Positions 23,163-35,428 of a stretch of DNA of 64,000 bases are shown piece by piece. Made by a program: the position numbers and the translations under genes. The DNA is from Skeletonema tropicum. Lineage: Eukaryota; Bacillariophyta; Thalassiosirophyceae; Thalassiosirales; Thalassiosiraceae. Where the stretch lies: NCBI GenBank assembly GCA_037178625.1, contig CM074132.1, forward strand, positions 3,472,001-3,536,000, in the 5' to 3' direction. Each line of letters begins with the position of its first letter. The stretch's first letter is position 1. The notes below the pieces were generated by a model. The model was not told the origin of the DNA. It saw only the letters and a list, made by a program, of their open reading frames with translations, and searched no databases.

Positions 23163-24712
23163 TTAAGGGACCGCACCGTCATAGACGTAAGGAAATTCTC
23201 CATCCTTTGAGTCAGCATTACCATAAAGATCAGCAATCCCGGGGAAGATGCTGCCATTCTCTCCCTTGTTTGGCCACTCGTAAGGAATAGCTGGCTGAGC
23301 CATTGGGTCCTTGTTATCATCCATTTCAATCCAAACAATTCCGGTTGTATCCTTCACCTTTTGAGCGTATCCAGCTCCATCGGGGGAATCGAGCCACTTG
23401 GAAGGGCATTTGCTTGGCATACACTGATTCGCAATCCAAAGCTCAAGTGCGGCAAGGGCAAGATGAGGATGACGGTACAAACCAGAGTTTTCACCTAAAG
23501 AGATACGAAAGAAGAAGAAGAAGAGATTGAAAGTGAGAACAGAGCGTTGGAGATCAACTGTCCAACATTTAAAGAATGGAATTCAACTTACCAGTTACCA
23601 CATAGGGACAGAAGTCACCCCAGATTCCTCCCTCATCCGCTACTTCCTTGGTACAGTAATGAGGTCCTCTGCAGTTGTCATCGTCACAAGCTGGGCTTTC
23701 ACCACCATACTCGAGTTTGTAGTAAGTCGAGGAGGGCTGTCCACCAATCAAGATGGGAGGCTGAAACTTGATCTTGTTTCCAACGCCAAAGTCGGCAATG
23801 ACAAGCTCATCAAGTTTCTCAATTGTGATGTGACAACCGCGGCTTTCGAAATCAAACCATTCATTGCAGATATCATGATCACCTGAGTTGTAGGCTCTTT
23901 TGACAGCAGCAAGAGGAACGAAAGGAGGAACGTGACCGATGGGAGAGAACTCCTTATCGTCAGTAATTTCCACACAATCAGGCCCACAGCCAATTTTGAT
24001 CTTAGGGCATGACCCTACGTCGATACCGTTAGGAGAATCGGCAGGACAATGATGTGTAGACCCATCACCTGGCTGCTGATTATAAGGGGCGGCAAACTCG
24101 TATGGATACTTCGTGTCGATGGGGGTAGGATAACCTCCTAGCATTGGATCCAACCCAGCGAAAGCCTTAGTGTAGTAGCAAGGATTCCATTTGCCTGCTT
24201 CTGGTGTAGGAAATGTAGAATACTCAGGATCAAGCTCTCCTCCAAGCTCTGTCTGACGAGGGCATCCGTTTGCGGGAGTATCCCAGGTAGGAAACGCAAT
24301 CTCAAGGATTTTTACCCAGTCCGGTTCGCCAAAATCATTAGGATTTGTTGGAATCTCCTTCAAATCATCGGGGCCGTCGGAAGGATAACTCATGCTCATG
24401 CTCATACTCATACTAGATGGCAGCATACTAGATGTTTTACTTCCCTTGGAGCCTCGGATAGTCTTGGAGGCCTTAGACTACTTGTGCGTTGAAGAGGGGC
24501 AGATATAGAGATGTGTTAGAAGACATGCATGGGGATAGCGAGGTGTAGATGAGGAGTCGGTGTGAGCTTGTCGTCGTTTGTAATGAGTGCAACGGTAAAT
24601 AAACGACACGGAACATACAACATAATCAAAATCGCTATTTCATGCGGCGGAGTGAACTTACAGATCCGGCGGCTGCAGCGCCGATGATGATGGAGGCGAT
24701 AATGAACTTCAT
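23163..24712 (-). CDS. Secreted Cys-rich protein with Lys/Ser N-terminal segment, unknown function
   Basis: Three exons, 24712-24662, 24477-23592 and 23494-23163, 422 aa, all GT-AG. The 51-bp first exon encodes only a signal peptide (MKFIIASIIIGAAAAGS). The mature start is Lys/Ser-rich (SKASKTIRGSKGSKTSS), with KASK and KGSK strings of the KxxK type found in silica-associated diatom proteins, then an MSMSMSMS run. The remainder has about 20 cysteines, many in pairs (CGPDCVEI, CDDDNCRGPHYC, NQCMPSKCPSKW), and is Pro/Gly/Asp-rich with no recognised domain. Disulfide-bonded extracellular or cell-wall location is inference. The short leader exon suggests acquisition of the secretion signal by exon joining. 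Confidence 0.8.
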
Positions 24713-25206
24713 TATTTAGATTGTGCTATTGTTACCTAATGATGTGGGTATTTTCAACAATAAAAATTATGACATCTTCTCTCTAGTTGGCTCGCTCTCT
24801 CTCTAGAGAGGCTGAGAGAGAGCTGGACGCTCTCTGCCTGGTGGACGGATAGATGGGCAAATTCAAATTCAAAATCTATCCGTTACACGATCACAAGAGC
24901 AATGACGGAGATCCCAACGGATTTTTGAGATTTTGGATTGATTTGCGTTCTCGTTGCGCGTTGTGCTGCGCTGCGTTGCGTTGCAACGACATTTGGCAAA
25001 GAAGCGTCAGTAAAGAAGTGAAAATGTGGCCTGAAGAAGCGAACACCAAGCTAAATAGGAGTAATTGGTTCGGTTCATTTCCGGTACTCAAGATGTGTCG
25101 TAAAACACGAGTTGATTGACTCGACGCAAAAATTCAAATTCAAAATCTGTCCGTTGCATGCATACGAGGAGCTTCTTGCCCACCAGACGTACTTTAAAAT
25201 TTCTGT
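24713..25206. other. Intergenic with partial repeat shared with 29980-30110
   Basis: No gene. The text AATGACGGAGATCCC..CGGATTTTTGAGATT (24900-24935) and ACACGAGTTGATTGACTCGAC (25107) recurs in the same orientation at 29995-30020 and 30083-30103. A 25-bp AATTCAAATTCAAAATCT direct repeat sits at 24858 and 25132. Confidence 0.6.
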
Positions 25207-25590
25207 TACATATCCCAGATAAATTTAACCAGCAATTTCGTTGCTGGTAAGAAAATGGCGGCAACGCGGTCTGTCCCTTACCAGCAATTTCGTTGCTGGT
25301 AAGGAACATACTGCAATAGAGCGAGTCAAAATCTAAAAGAGGAGGATTTAGATCTAAATAGCTCTGGCTACGAGAAAGAGGGTAAGAGTCAGGGTAAGAA
25401 TTTTCTTACCCTCAGGGTAAGAATTCTTACCCTGATTCTTACCCTGCAGGGTAAGAATTCTTACCCTGATTCTTACCCTGATTCTTACCCTGCAAATATT
25501 TTCCCCCTTGCCTCATCGCCAACTCTTGCCTCTTGCTTGCCCCATCCACCATGACGATGATACTCATATCCCTCTGCCTTGTTGCTATTT
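25207..25590. repeat. Left inverted arm of a large composite element
   Basis: It is the reverse complement of 29504-29980. Landmarks in order are CATATCCCAGATAAA, two TTACCAGCAA...TTGCTGGTAA hairpins (25227-25250, 25278-25302), TTTAGATCTAAAT, the CAGGGTAAGAATTC tandem cluster (25381-25496), TATTTTCCCCCTTGCCTCAT and CCCTCTGCCTTGTTGCTAT. A minus-strand open frame in the arm (25485-25694) reads RVIDCVHVPEVRN...YEYHRHGG. This faintly recalls the first catalytic-Asp block of PIF/Harbinger transposases, but it is too short to assign. Confidence 0.8.
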
Positions 25591-27159
25591 CTGACCTCTG
25601 GGACATGAACACAGTCTATTACTCGACAACCTGACACTATATGGTGACATTCGATGAGGTGATTTCCGTTCAAACCGTCTAGAACTGTCGGCATGGGTCA
25701 CCTACGCGGGCACTATGGTTACAGCGATTATCCAACGATGCAGTGGCACAACTGATGAGAATGGTGGGAATATTATAACAAAAGAGCGAGATGATGGTTC
25801 TAATACAACAATATAGTGGTTTTGATGGACATAGTGGCGTCTCGTCTCAGTGTGGTGCGGTTGAGGTGACAATCTGGTCATGAGTGGCTTGTGTCAGTTA
25901 ATAATCACGTTGACGTCGTGGGAGGCATTACACCTTGAAGGAGGATGCTGATCCAGAGGCTATTGCATGCAACAATATAATTTTGAAGTGGATATACTTT
26001 CAATGGACTGCCACTGCTGTTTTCTTCTGCTGGCACCCTTTCATCATCAATCTCAATACGTACTACGGCTTCAGTGGACACAAAAGCTTACAATAAATCT
26101 GAGATATTTATCGGGTGACTTCCTACTCAGCTTTAGTAGCAGAGGCAACGTGAGTGTCGATAACGATGTCATCTCTTCAGAAGGATTCGGTAATTTCAAT
26201 TGTTATCATCCTATTTGCGGCATTCTGTATTAGAGATGAAGCATCAACCAGGAACGAATCTGCTATGAAGTAAAAGATGAATAGGGTGACAAACAAACAA
26301 CGAACAATACATGCAACCACCAGTAGACGGAATCATTTGGATCTAGGGTTGGCAAATGTTTCTTGAGAAGCACTGCACTGGAGGGACCATGCGGCAACAT
26401 CATTATCTAAGAAGGCTTGTCAGCTAGAAGAAAAGATAGTCTATTTGACGTAACCGTGATGCATGTATGTGTCTTCCTGCTGACCCATGCAACAATACAC
26501 ATTAAAATGAGAAATAACACACATAATATAAAGAGATTAATAATCCTTATATTCATAATAACATTATCTTAGACGCAACCTACACACAAGCACTTGCCTT
26601 GTCTTCTACAGAGATTACAGAAGTTGATTGTTAATTCAACGCTGCAACACTGGAAAATAAACAGCACGACGGCTTGCTCTTGAGATATAATGTGGACTCT
26701 AGTTCATATATTAATAGGTTAGGAGAGTAATTGCAATAAAATGTGTTGCTGTGTATATTACTACCATCCTAATGAGATGCTATGTCCGCACACGAATCTG
26801 TTCACAAAACACCCGCAAGACATCGCATCAGTGGATCAAAATCAGATACCATGGCGTTATGAACACCCCTACCAGCCATCTATATTAATATGGTACTGAG
26901 AGTACTACGGGGGCCTTGTGGAACGATTATTGCGTTTCCTCGTCGACGTTATTTGACACCTGCAGCAAAATAGACCAAAAATCGATGCGTTAGATATAGC
27001 CGCCGATACGTCTGCAGGCTCTCAATTTCATGACTTCCCGAGTACATCAACGTTTTCTACGTCAAAAACTGATCTAGATCATAGCTTTACAATGCGTTGG
27101 AGTCCTAATTGATTGTGCTATGGCATAGCCCACCATGATGGCTGTGATGCTGCTGTGAT
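25591..27159. other. Interior of inverted-arm element, left half
   Basis: About 1.6 kb, AT-rich, with no supported gene and no recognisable transposase. Short frames only. Confidence 0.5.
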
Positions 27160-27366
27160 GGGTTGAAATGTTTTTGGAAAAGTTGGCGAAGAAATATTCT
27201 ACCCTGACAGATAGGGTAAGAATCAGGGTAAGAATCAGGGTAAGAATCAGGGTAAGAATTCTTACAGAATCAGGGTAAGAATCAGGGTAAGAATTCTTAC
27301 CCTGATTCTTAACATCTTTGTCAGGGTGAAATATTTCATCGCCAACTTTTCCAAAAACGTTTCACT
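27160..27366. mobile_element. ~205-bp foldback element with TAAGAATC core
   Basis: The outer arms GAAATGTTTTTGGAAAAGTT (27168) and AACTTTTCCAAAAACGTTTC (27344) are inverted repeats extending over about 45 bp. They enclose a tandem cluster of CAGGGTAAGAAT units in both orientations (27214-27312). It is near the midpoint of the 25.2-30.0 kb composite. Confidence 0.8.
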
Positions 27367-29503
27367 GTGGATTTGGTAGCGGTCGAACTGTAGCAGCCAC
27401 TCTGCCGAAAGGCAGAACGGAGTGCGGAAGAACACGAGAGAATACGAGTAATACAGGGAGGCTGGCTGCAAATCGGCGGAGAAATTGGACTGCAAAGAAT
27501 GAAGCGGATGGAGAGAGATGACCAGCAGCAAAAAAACAAATTTCTCGCCTGGAGTGGGGTGGTAGCACACAACAGAGGACAACCACAACAGGAACCATTG
27601 CAAGAATAATGTTACGCTGTGGCGAAAATGATATTTGGAACGCATCTGCATTCGCACCATATTTGGGAGTTATCGTATCTTGGATCGGAAAGATGGGGGC
27701 ATCGGTACTTCTGTACTTTACGAAATGGCATCAAATGAAACTATTGAGGTATGCACGTTACTATTGGCAACAAACAGTAAGGATATCCTTAAATGGAGGG
27801 AACTAGGATTTTGGAGGGAAACAAAACTCACGCATCACGCACGCACTCATCATCACTCATCAAACTTCAGCCATCACCATCGGTCATCACCATGACGGCT
27901 CACAAGTCAAGAATGAATAATTAGTTAAGTTGAATACTTAGAACCCTTTGTTGGAACCGTTGGCTGATGCCACACTGTCTACAAATGAAAAATACTTCGT
28001 TAGTCGAGTAGTACGCTCAACAGTGATCTTTATCGATCCGTGTACACCTTAGTTCCTTCTATCTGATCATACGTAAATCCGCCGCGGTTGTGATGCTCCA
28101 AATCGACCGAAGACCTCCACAACATCGAAGTCCTCCTAGATCTACGCTACACTTCACGTTTGTCGTATCCGTATGCAATAGAAACGATCATAAGGCAAAA
28201 AATAACGGATACGGTGTTGAGGGGCCGATAATTATTTCAATGGTCAGGTGCAATTGGTCGATTGCTGCTGAAAAGAATCGACAAGTGCTGCTTTGTAACA
28301 TTGCATGCGTGCTTTGTGACGTTGCATGCGTAGTAATTATAGCTGCAGCTGTCAGATGATCACATCAATACACGCTGTAAATTATTCGAGTGTAGGAACA
28401 CCGAGGAATCATCAATAAAATATTTGCGTCAAAAGGAAAGCGCTTGATATACAATTTGGGCTTTCGATTAAGGGGCAGCTGAGGTACACCAGCGGATACT
28501 CAAAAACGAATCAGGTCATTGACTGCTTCAAAGGAAGAAGAAGATATATTGAAGCGGAATGACGAGGGATATCTTCATTCTCATTTCAAAGTGTAGGAAT
28601 AGTGCATTGGGACTAAAGAGGGGCGAATCTACTACATGCATTTCCAGACGGAGTGTTGACGAGTCGGTGCTCTTTTGTTCGCCAAGAAAATCTCCTTCGG
28701 CTCAGAAGTCGTGATATACGTTTGATGTAATGCAACAATCTACCTCTAATACACGTTGGATCAGAGACAGTAGGCGTCTCAGTTGGACATGATCTTGCAA
28801 TTTGATATACGTTACAAAAAGCAGTGAGAGTAACTCTTCACCAGACACCAGAGGATCATAAGTAGAATGAAGCAAATTAGACACCAATATAAATCAACTA
28901 TTGTAAGATTAGTTGCTACATACATACTGTGATTTATATGAGCTTCCTCACTTCTCCTTTCTTTCCTCCTTCTTTTCTTTTTCTCTTCCTCCTCTTTTCA
29001 CGAAATTTGGCGTGCACATGATGTATGGGCCAGAAGCCCGTTTTAGTTACCTACCCATCAAAGTAGACAATCATTTGGCAATGCTGTTTCGCAATTATTT
29101 CAAGAAGCTCTCAGCTACGGACATCTCAGCCGCAAGAAGCAACGCTGGAGTGCAAGCACAAACTATGATTCCATTTCCACGGATTAGAACGATGACAAGG
29201 AAGAAACACAGCAGATTGTGGAGGTACTTCCATCCAATGGAATCGCAGACGCCTCCCAAACCAATGGCATCGTAGACGCACTCTTGAGGATCATTCTGAC
29301 GAAGAATCTAGCAGCGACACTGGTGGAATTTCTTTCAGTTTGGATAATGATGGCGAGGAGGAGGGCGATGAGCGATGGCATCATCAGTATTCAGGCTCAA
29401 CACCAGCTGCCTCCAGTAGCTGCAGATGCCCATGATAATAACACGTCAGAGGGCTTGTATGTGTGCGCAAATATTTGAAACGTCGGCGGATCATCGTATT
29501 TCC
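27367..29503. other. Interior of inverted-arm element, right half
   Basis: About 2.1 kb with no recognised gene. A CATCAC-rich stretch lies at 27840-27890. Short frames on both strands have no family features. Confidence 0.5.
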
Positions 29504-29980
29504 ATAGCAACAAGGCAGAGGGATACTTCTTCTCATCGTCATGGTGGTGGGGCAAGAATGATGTGAATGCTGTCGTTGGCGATGAGGCAAGGGGGAAAAT
29601 ATTTGCAGGGTAAGAATTTAGGGTAAGAATTCTTACCCTGCAAGGTAAGAATCAGGGTAAGAATTCTTACCCTGCAGGGTAAGAATATTCTTACCCTGAT
29701 TCTTACCCTCTTTCTCGTAGACAGATATATTTAGATCTAAATCCTCCTCTTTTAGATTTTGACTCGCTCTGTTCCTGTTCCTCCGTAGATCGTACGGAGG
29801 GGGAAATGGGAAAAAAGAGGATGCGAACCCAAGTGTGTAGAACGTAGGCGAAGGTACATAGGAATTAATATCTCTAACCAGCAATTTCGTTGCTGGTAAG
29901 GGATTTCTACGTAGCCTGGTATGTTTTCTACGGTAACCAGCAACGAAATTGCAGGTAAGAATTTTATCTGGGATATGTAA
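29504..29980. repeat. Right inverted arm of the large composite element
   Basis: Reverse complement of 25207-25590 with small indels. It contains the TAAGAATT cluster (29606-29712), AGATCTAAATCCTCCTC, a TTGCTGGTAA hairpin near 29876-29900 and TTATCTGGGATATGTAA at the outer end. The outer ends are not followed by an obvious target duplication. Confidence 0.8.
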
Positions 29981-30175
29981 GAAGCGATGACCATGACGGA
30001 GATCGGATTTTTGAGATTTCTTGCGTTGCCAAGAACACCCTATGCTAAATGATAAGTTCGGATCAATCCGGGACTTAGTCGTAACACGAGTTGATTGACT
30101 CGACACGCGTATAAACGCGATGCGACACTTGAAGTTATGAAACTGAGATGGCGAGATCTTTCAGCCATCAACCTC

Positions 30176-30686
30176 CTACTGGCGGGAAATAATTGTCACT
30201 GTCGCGTCGTGACAGCTCACAATTTTCACACACAAATCACTAACAAAATTGTAATTGTCTAAATATGGCCATGTTGCCCGACGAAAATTCATAGATCAGT
30301 TGAAAGATAGCATCCCAAACAGTATATGTACAATATCTGATGCGGAAGAGACTATGATTCGTCGAGATAGAGCACCTACCGACGAATTTGTGACCAATAA
30401 CTGCTATTTCGAGCTAAAATGACGCATGCCTACGGCAGATCTGCATGCCTGTACTGCTGCTGCTATGCGAGTATACTGCATATAACGTTGACCAGTGGTT
30501 CTATCGAAAGCTAATAGTCTGTACTATCGTATTATGGTCGACTATTTGTGTTAGGGGTCAACATGGAGGCACAGAACCTCCATGTAAGGGTGAAGAACTC
30601 GTGTTTTTTGTGTTTTGTTAGTGTTTTGTGTGGAGTTTCAGTTACAGTGACAATTTTTTCCAGTGAAAATTTTTTCCCGCCAGTAG
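30176..30686. mobile_element. 511-bp MITE, copy 2 (4-bp target duplication CCTC)
   Basis: It begins CTACTGGCGGGAAATAATTG and ends with the inverse of CTACTGGCGGGAAAAAATTT. It is flanked by CCTC at 30172-30175 and 30687-30690. It shares internal text with copy 1 at 9229-9740, for example CGTTGACCAGTGGTTCTATC and CTGCATGCCTG. Same family, diverged, with no coding capacity. Confidence 0.88.
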
Positions 30687-30981
30687 CCTCCATCAACGCT
30701 TGCCATCTACACCTCATCTACACTACTTTTATTCATGTTGTTTTCGAGTAGAGTAGTGACTAAAATAATCTATCTTATCTTCCCGTAGCATGCGGTAGGT
30801 GTGTAGAAGTACCAAAAGAGCTAGAGGTGCTACAGTTTGCAACATGTAATTATTCTATCAATAGATTATTTCTATTTAATCTAACCCCCTAACTTACTGC
30901 AGTCGAACAAGCCATCGCTGCGCTCGGCTGCATCACACATCGGACTATCGAGTGTGTCGTATTATGAAAACATATATTTGC

Positions 30982-33900
30982 TCACCAATCAAACTTCTCC
31001 ACGGCAAGATCAATGTCATAGCGCTTGGAGATCTCTTTCAAATTTTTCTTAATTGCATTTGAACCACCGCAATAGAAGATGCTCCAATCTTCAAGAGGCT
31101 TCTCACCGCTGCTATCATTCATCAGATTTTTCATATACTCGATGGAGTTCTTGGAGTCTCCAAACACCGATTTATCACCACGACTACGAGCGGGATCCAT
31201 CAAGTTATGCATAGATTTTGGCTGAAAAGCTGTCACCTCGTGATCTGTCAATTCAACCATCGAAGACATTATATCTCTGGAAGATGGTGTGTCGGTCTCG
31301 TTTGTGACAAGTCTTAGAAAGGCACCGAATTCTTCCCTGCAAATGAAATTCGATCCATCTTTGTCAATGGCACGAAACATATCTTCGATGTCGTCATGAG
31401 AGTATTCTCCAATGGCCCCAAGAAACTGAGAAATCATCGCTTCAAGACCCACCAAGCTCACTTGATCTTTGGGAATTCCAAGAGCTTGAGGGCTCGAACG
31501 ACGATTGACGCTCGAACGACGACCAGATTCCAAATCAATGGCTTCGTCTTCAACTTCGAAGCCGGTTAGAGTAGGAGCCCGACTACGGCTAAGCAGCTTT
31601 TTCTTGGCAGCTCTTTCCGTCTCTTCCACAGCGTAGGCAAACATTTCATTCTCGTCATAAGTTTGTCTGACACGAGAAATCGCTATCATCATCCTCTTAC
31701 GGAACGGGGTGTTTGCAAGCTTCTCCTGCTTTTCATACATTTGCTCAGGAAGACCTTCACCAGAGTGGATCACAGTAATAATGCCAGTGATTGTTTCTTC
31801 AAGATTCGGCCTTGTATTGAAGATGAAAACATTAGCAGGGAGGTTTTGAGGCAGCGCTAGCTCACGCTTACCTGTATAGAAGATGAATACAAATGAATTC
31901 TTCGTAATTGATTCGATGTCAACTTTGTGGAGGATGAACTCGATAAGACCTGGATCGCGGCACTGAAAAAGCAAGAAAAAGAAAGCAAAGCGGATTAGAT
32001 CAATCTGCACCAAGTGACAAGAAGCAAAGTGAAAATCATCTGCAACGACGATGTGCTTACCCCCCAGATCATGTTGATCCGTTTCCTGCCTGCATAGTTC
32101 ATGATTAGGGAAATGGTTGGGGTAATACCAATACCTGAAGCTACTGCAATAGCATTCGACGTCTTCACAGCTGTATCGGAGAACTCTGTCATGAAAGGCC
32201 CGTGTACATACAATTGTCGAAAACAGGGCGTTTGGATCTTTTCATACAATTGCTTGGTCCAATCGCCACCAGAGTTGATGCAGAGCATAGAATGATTATC
32301 TGTTGATGGCTCTGGGAACATCGTGAAGGCATGCCATTGATATTTTGAGATCCATGGACACATGATTAGTACGAACGACGTTGGTGACCTGTTCTCCCAT
32401 GACTTTGGATTCTTGAAGTGCACAGCAACGCCATTCTCTCCGTATCGTTCAAAGTAGGCAGTCTCGATCAAATTATTCTTCTTGTAATACCCAAATAAAT
32501 GATCGACAGCGTAGACAGCAGACGCAGTACCAATAAGCCATGGAATCCTTGATGGCGCATGAAACAGGAGAGCAATTGCCCAAACGATGGAAAGGTAATG
32601 AAGTCCTTTGCGCACTTCGAACTTGATCTTCTTCTTCAACAATGGGACTACCATTGGCAAGCATATCATCGGTATGGCAGCTGCAGCGATGAATCCGGTG
32701 ATGCCAGTGGCAGTCTGCCACAAGAGGCTAATCTGATTGTTCAATCCCCATCGCAGCAAGTGGAAGAAAGAATGAGACATAGTCTCGATGCCTACCACAA
32801 TACCAAAGATCTTGTGAATCTTGTGCATAGCACCGAAGTCGACCCATTCGCGCAACAACGTACGACGTAAGTGGTTGTTGAGATTATGCGCTTTGGATAT
32901 GAACAGCATCATGTAGAGAGGGTAGTCGAAGAATGCGGAGCACCTGGCAAGTGTAAGAAGGATAATGGAGAGTTTATCCGTGGCACAAATCGTCTCTCTG
33001 GGGCAGATGCAATGCTCTAGATCATCCTCGCATCCAGGGGCAACGCCTACTGCTGCTACCTCAGATGATGTCATCATTACTCCATAAGGAGGTGGTAGGA
33101 ATAGCTGGAATAGACAAGCGATGACACTGATGGCGCTAAATACGAATATGAGATGCCACCAGCGGAAGCTCTTGATAGGAGGATCCTTCTTTTCATCGAT
33201 AACCCGAATCCTATCCAAATCAAGAAGTCTAGATGATTGAAATCCACGGCCAAATCTAAAACTTCGTTTGGATGATTTCCGCTTCTTCAAACCCGGCTTC
33301 AAACCCGTCGAAGACCGCCAACGTTCTTGTTTCTCCAGATTTGGTCTCTCACTCACGCCCATCTCCGGTTGCCAGCTTACGCCACCTCGAAGTGGTAGTT
33401 TCTCGATATCATCATCTACATCCGAGGTACTTGCGGTGAAGGCCTCGTCTTCTTCCTCTTCCTCTTCGACTGCAGAGAAACAGAAACGTAGCAGTAGCAG
33501 GGTTTAGCTTAGGAACATATGATATAAACAGAGCTGCGGCGAGAAACATATCATAACCTACCGGGGTCATTAGAAGAGTCATTAAGCTCGTCAACAAAAC
33601 TCACAGAACGCCTCACCACAGTCACATCCACAGGTTTACTCTCATCATCTTCATCTGCAGAGAGAATGGAGAGAGTTGTTTAGTTTCGAAAGGAGAGTTC
33701 TATGAGGTCATTAAGTACTATCATGTCAGCTTACCTTGGCATTCATCAGTATCAGTGGCAGTAGTAGCAGTCGAAGGCGAGTCGAGACCTACGTCTTCGT
33801 GTTCATTGTCATTAGGAAACGAGAAATGACGCAGCTCTCCGTAGCCTTCATCATCACCATTGCGGGTGTTGTTATTGGAAGTAGACGAGGACGAGGCTGC

Positions 33901-34041
33901 TGGTCGATTAGTCGGAGTCGCTTGAGTCATTACGCGAGTCATCACCTGAGCGGGGCGGGGTGCAGAGGCGGAGGCTGTCGAGGCTGAGAGATTGCTAGCA
34001 GCAATCACACTTTGCACTTCTTTTGTCTTAGTCTGGTTCAT
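30982..34041 (-). CDS. NADPH oxidase A (NOX/ferric-reductase superfamily) with C-terminal EF-hand
   Basis: Four exons, 34041-33735, 33654-33562, 33469-32061 and 31962-30982, 929 aa. It moves electrons from NADPH via FAD and two hemes across a membrane to make superoxide. The heme ligands fit NOX exactly: His352 and His366 with 13 residues between, His424 and His437 with 12 between. A Cys-rich outer loop (GCEDDLEHCICPRETIC) follows the first span. FAD contact: WHAFTMF at ~512; NADPH glycine motif: GIGITP at ~579. A canonical EF-hand loop (DKDGSNFICREE) lies at 803-814, inside the NADPH domain rather than at the N-terminus as in NOX5/RBOH. The terminus EKFDW stands where NOX proteins end in an aromatic residue. 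The Ser/Thr-rich cytosolic N-terminus carries RRSVSF. An upstream in-frame start at 34263 would add a membrane span. Paralogue at 59023-62331. Confidence 0.92.
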
Positions 34042-34394
34042 ATTGGGAATGTACTTGTCAAATAATTTGCAGTGAAGGAGGGCTAGGACTACAAGGAACA
34101 GCAGCACAGTAGATAGCAGATTGAAAATTATGCGTGTGCTTTCTTTCAGACAACACAATTCAAAGTGCACAACACTGAAAGTTGCTGATCGTGTCAGATG
34201 CTCAGATGTTTGAGACGATGTCATTCGCTTCTCAGGTATGGGACTGCTATTACTTATTCCCATGTTAAAATATAATGTCCCCGATGAGACGGTGTCATTG
34301 TCTTCTCAAGAAAGCAGAGAAGAGCTTGGTCTAGAGCTACTAGAGAGACTCTATTACTTATTCCCACGTGACAACATAATGTCCCCAAGACGAA

Positions 34395-34625
34395 AATGTC
34401 TCAACCCGAAAAAGAACTAAAGTAGATGTACAACGGTTCACCGCCTCGTGTGATTAGACCGTTCCGTCTCTCTCATTTTACTTCTTTTTTGTCATATTTA
34501 GTAATACGACACATAAAGTCGTCACAGTTAACGGTTCACATCGTGAGACTTGTCTCAAAGACGCTAACGGTCGCCGTGAACCGTCGTGGGAGAAGAGAAG
34601 CCAGAGTCGGTCGGTAGAGAGGAGA
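34395..34625. mobile_element. TIR repeat, uninterrupted copy
   Basis: Inverted ends CGGTTCAC(C)GCC and GGTCGCCGTGAACCG lie about 150 bp apart (34434-34583), within a longer stretch shared with 40390-41165. The shared text begins CCCGAAAAAGAACTAAA and ends GGTCGGTAGAGAGGAGAAT. Here the centre reads AATACGACACATAAAGTCG without the ~510-bp insertion seen in the other copy. It lies upstream of NADPH oxidase A. Confidence 0.75.
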
Positions 34626-35428
34626 ATCTCATTCTAAAAAATACATAGGTACTCAAGTCAACCTCATCTCTCTAGAGAGATCATAAACATGTCATGGTGG
34701 CAAAAATTAAGTTTCAGGGAAGTGGTTTACATGCTTGTCCTGAGATACTATCCTTTAGGTGACTATTATGTGAATATATATACTGAGGGGCAGCCAAATC
34801 GGAGCTGGAATTGGAATGACTTACTAAGTTGAAATGCTTACTAAGTTGGAATGGTCGCCCAGATCTTCAAGAACTTGTACATCGGACATGAAAACGACGT
34901 GAAGAAGCTACCATCACCATGACTTCCGTCCTGCATTTTTTGCATAAATTAACATACGATGGCGAAGAAGGGGAAGCTAGAATCGCAGTGAAGATGCTTA
35001 ACAATTATCTTGTTCAGACCCAGAAAAGGAAATCGCTCTCACGCAAACGCAAATCGATGCCATCAGGAAAAATACAGATTAAATGAAGCGACAACAACGA
35101 CAACGCAAGTGGTGGAACCATCCAATCCATGATTTCTTTCTCAGCTTCGACGCAAACGATAACAATGAATCATACGAGCGGATGTGCCTTTGGCCATGGC
35201 GAGATTCAAGTTCATCACTGTATCATTGGGCCGCTTTGATTTAATTCCCTGAATTATGAATTATGCATATCCCTCCCTGATTTTTGGAGCCAAACTCACA
35301 AATGTGTGGAACTATATCATTCTGTGGAACCGAACATTTTATAGCACTGATAGTCCAATGAGAAATATTTTTATATAATTTTGATCTTTACTTGATCCCA
35401 ATAGAGGTATCCAACCTGCTAGTCCGGG
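34626..35428. other. Intergenic; contains a fragment also found at 41635-41770
   Basis: No gene. The text CGATGGCGAAGAAGGGGAAG through ATGCCATCAGGAAAAAT (34958-35072) recurs at 41642-41762. In the plus frame both copies read DGEEGEARIAV.MLNNYLVQ, so this is probably a fragment of a dispersed coding element of unknown type. Confidence 0.6.

Noticed and set aside
25381..25496. CAGGGTAAGAAT tandem as telomere-like sequence
   Set aside because: It occurs in both orientations inside inverted arms and three times internally; the unit is not a telomere repeat.
27262..27660. 132-codon minus-strand frame across the central foldback
   Set aside because: The C-terminal part is translated TAAGAATC repeat; no recognisable domain.
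30970..30990. Stop codon of NADPH oxidase A overlaps a GTGAGC donor-like site (and GTAAGC in B), suggesting a further exon
   Set aside because: EKFDW aligns with the natural C-terminal end of NOX proteins and both genes stop at the same place.
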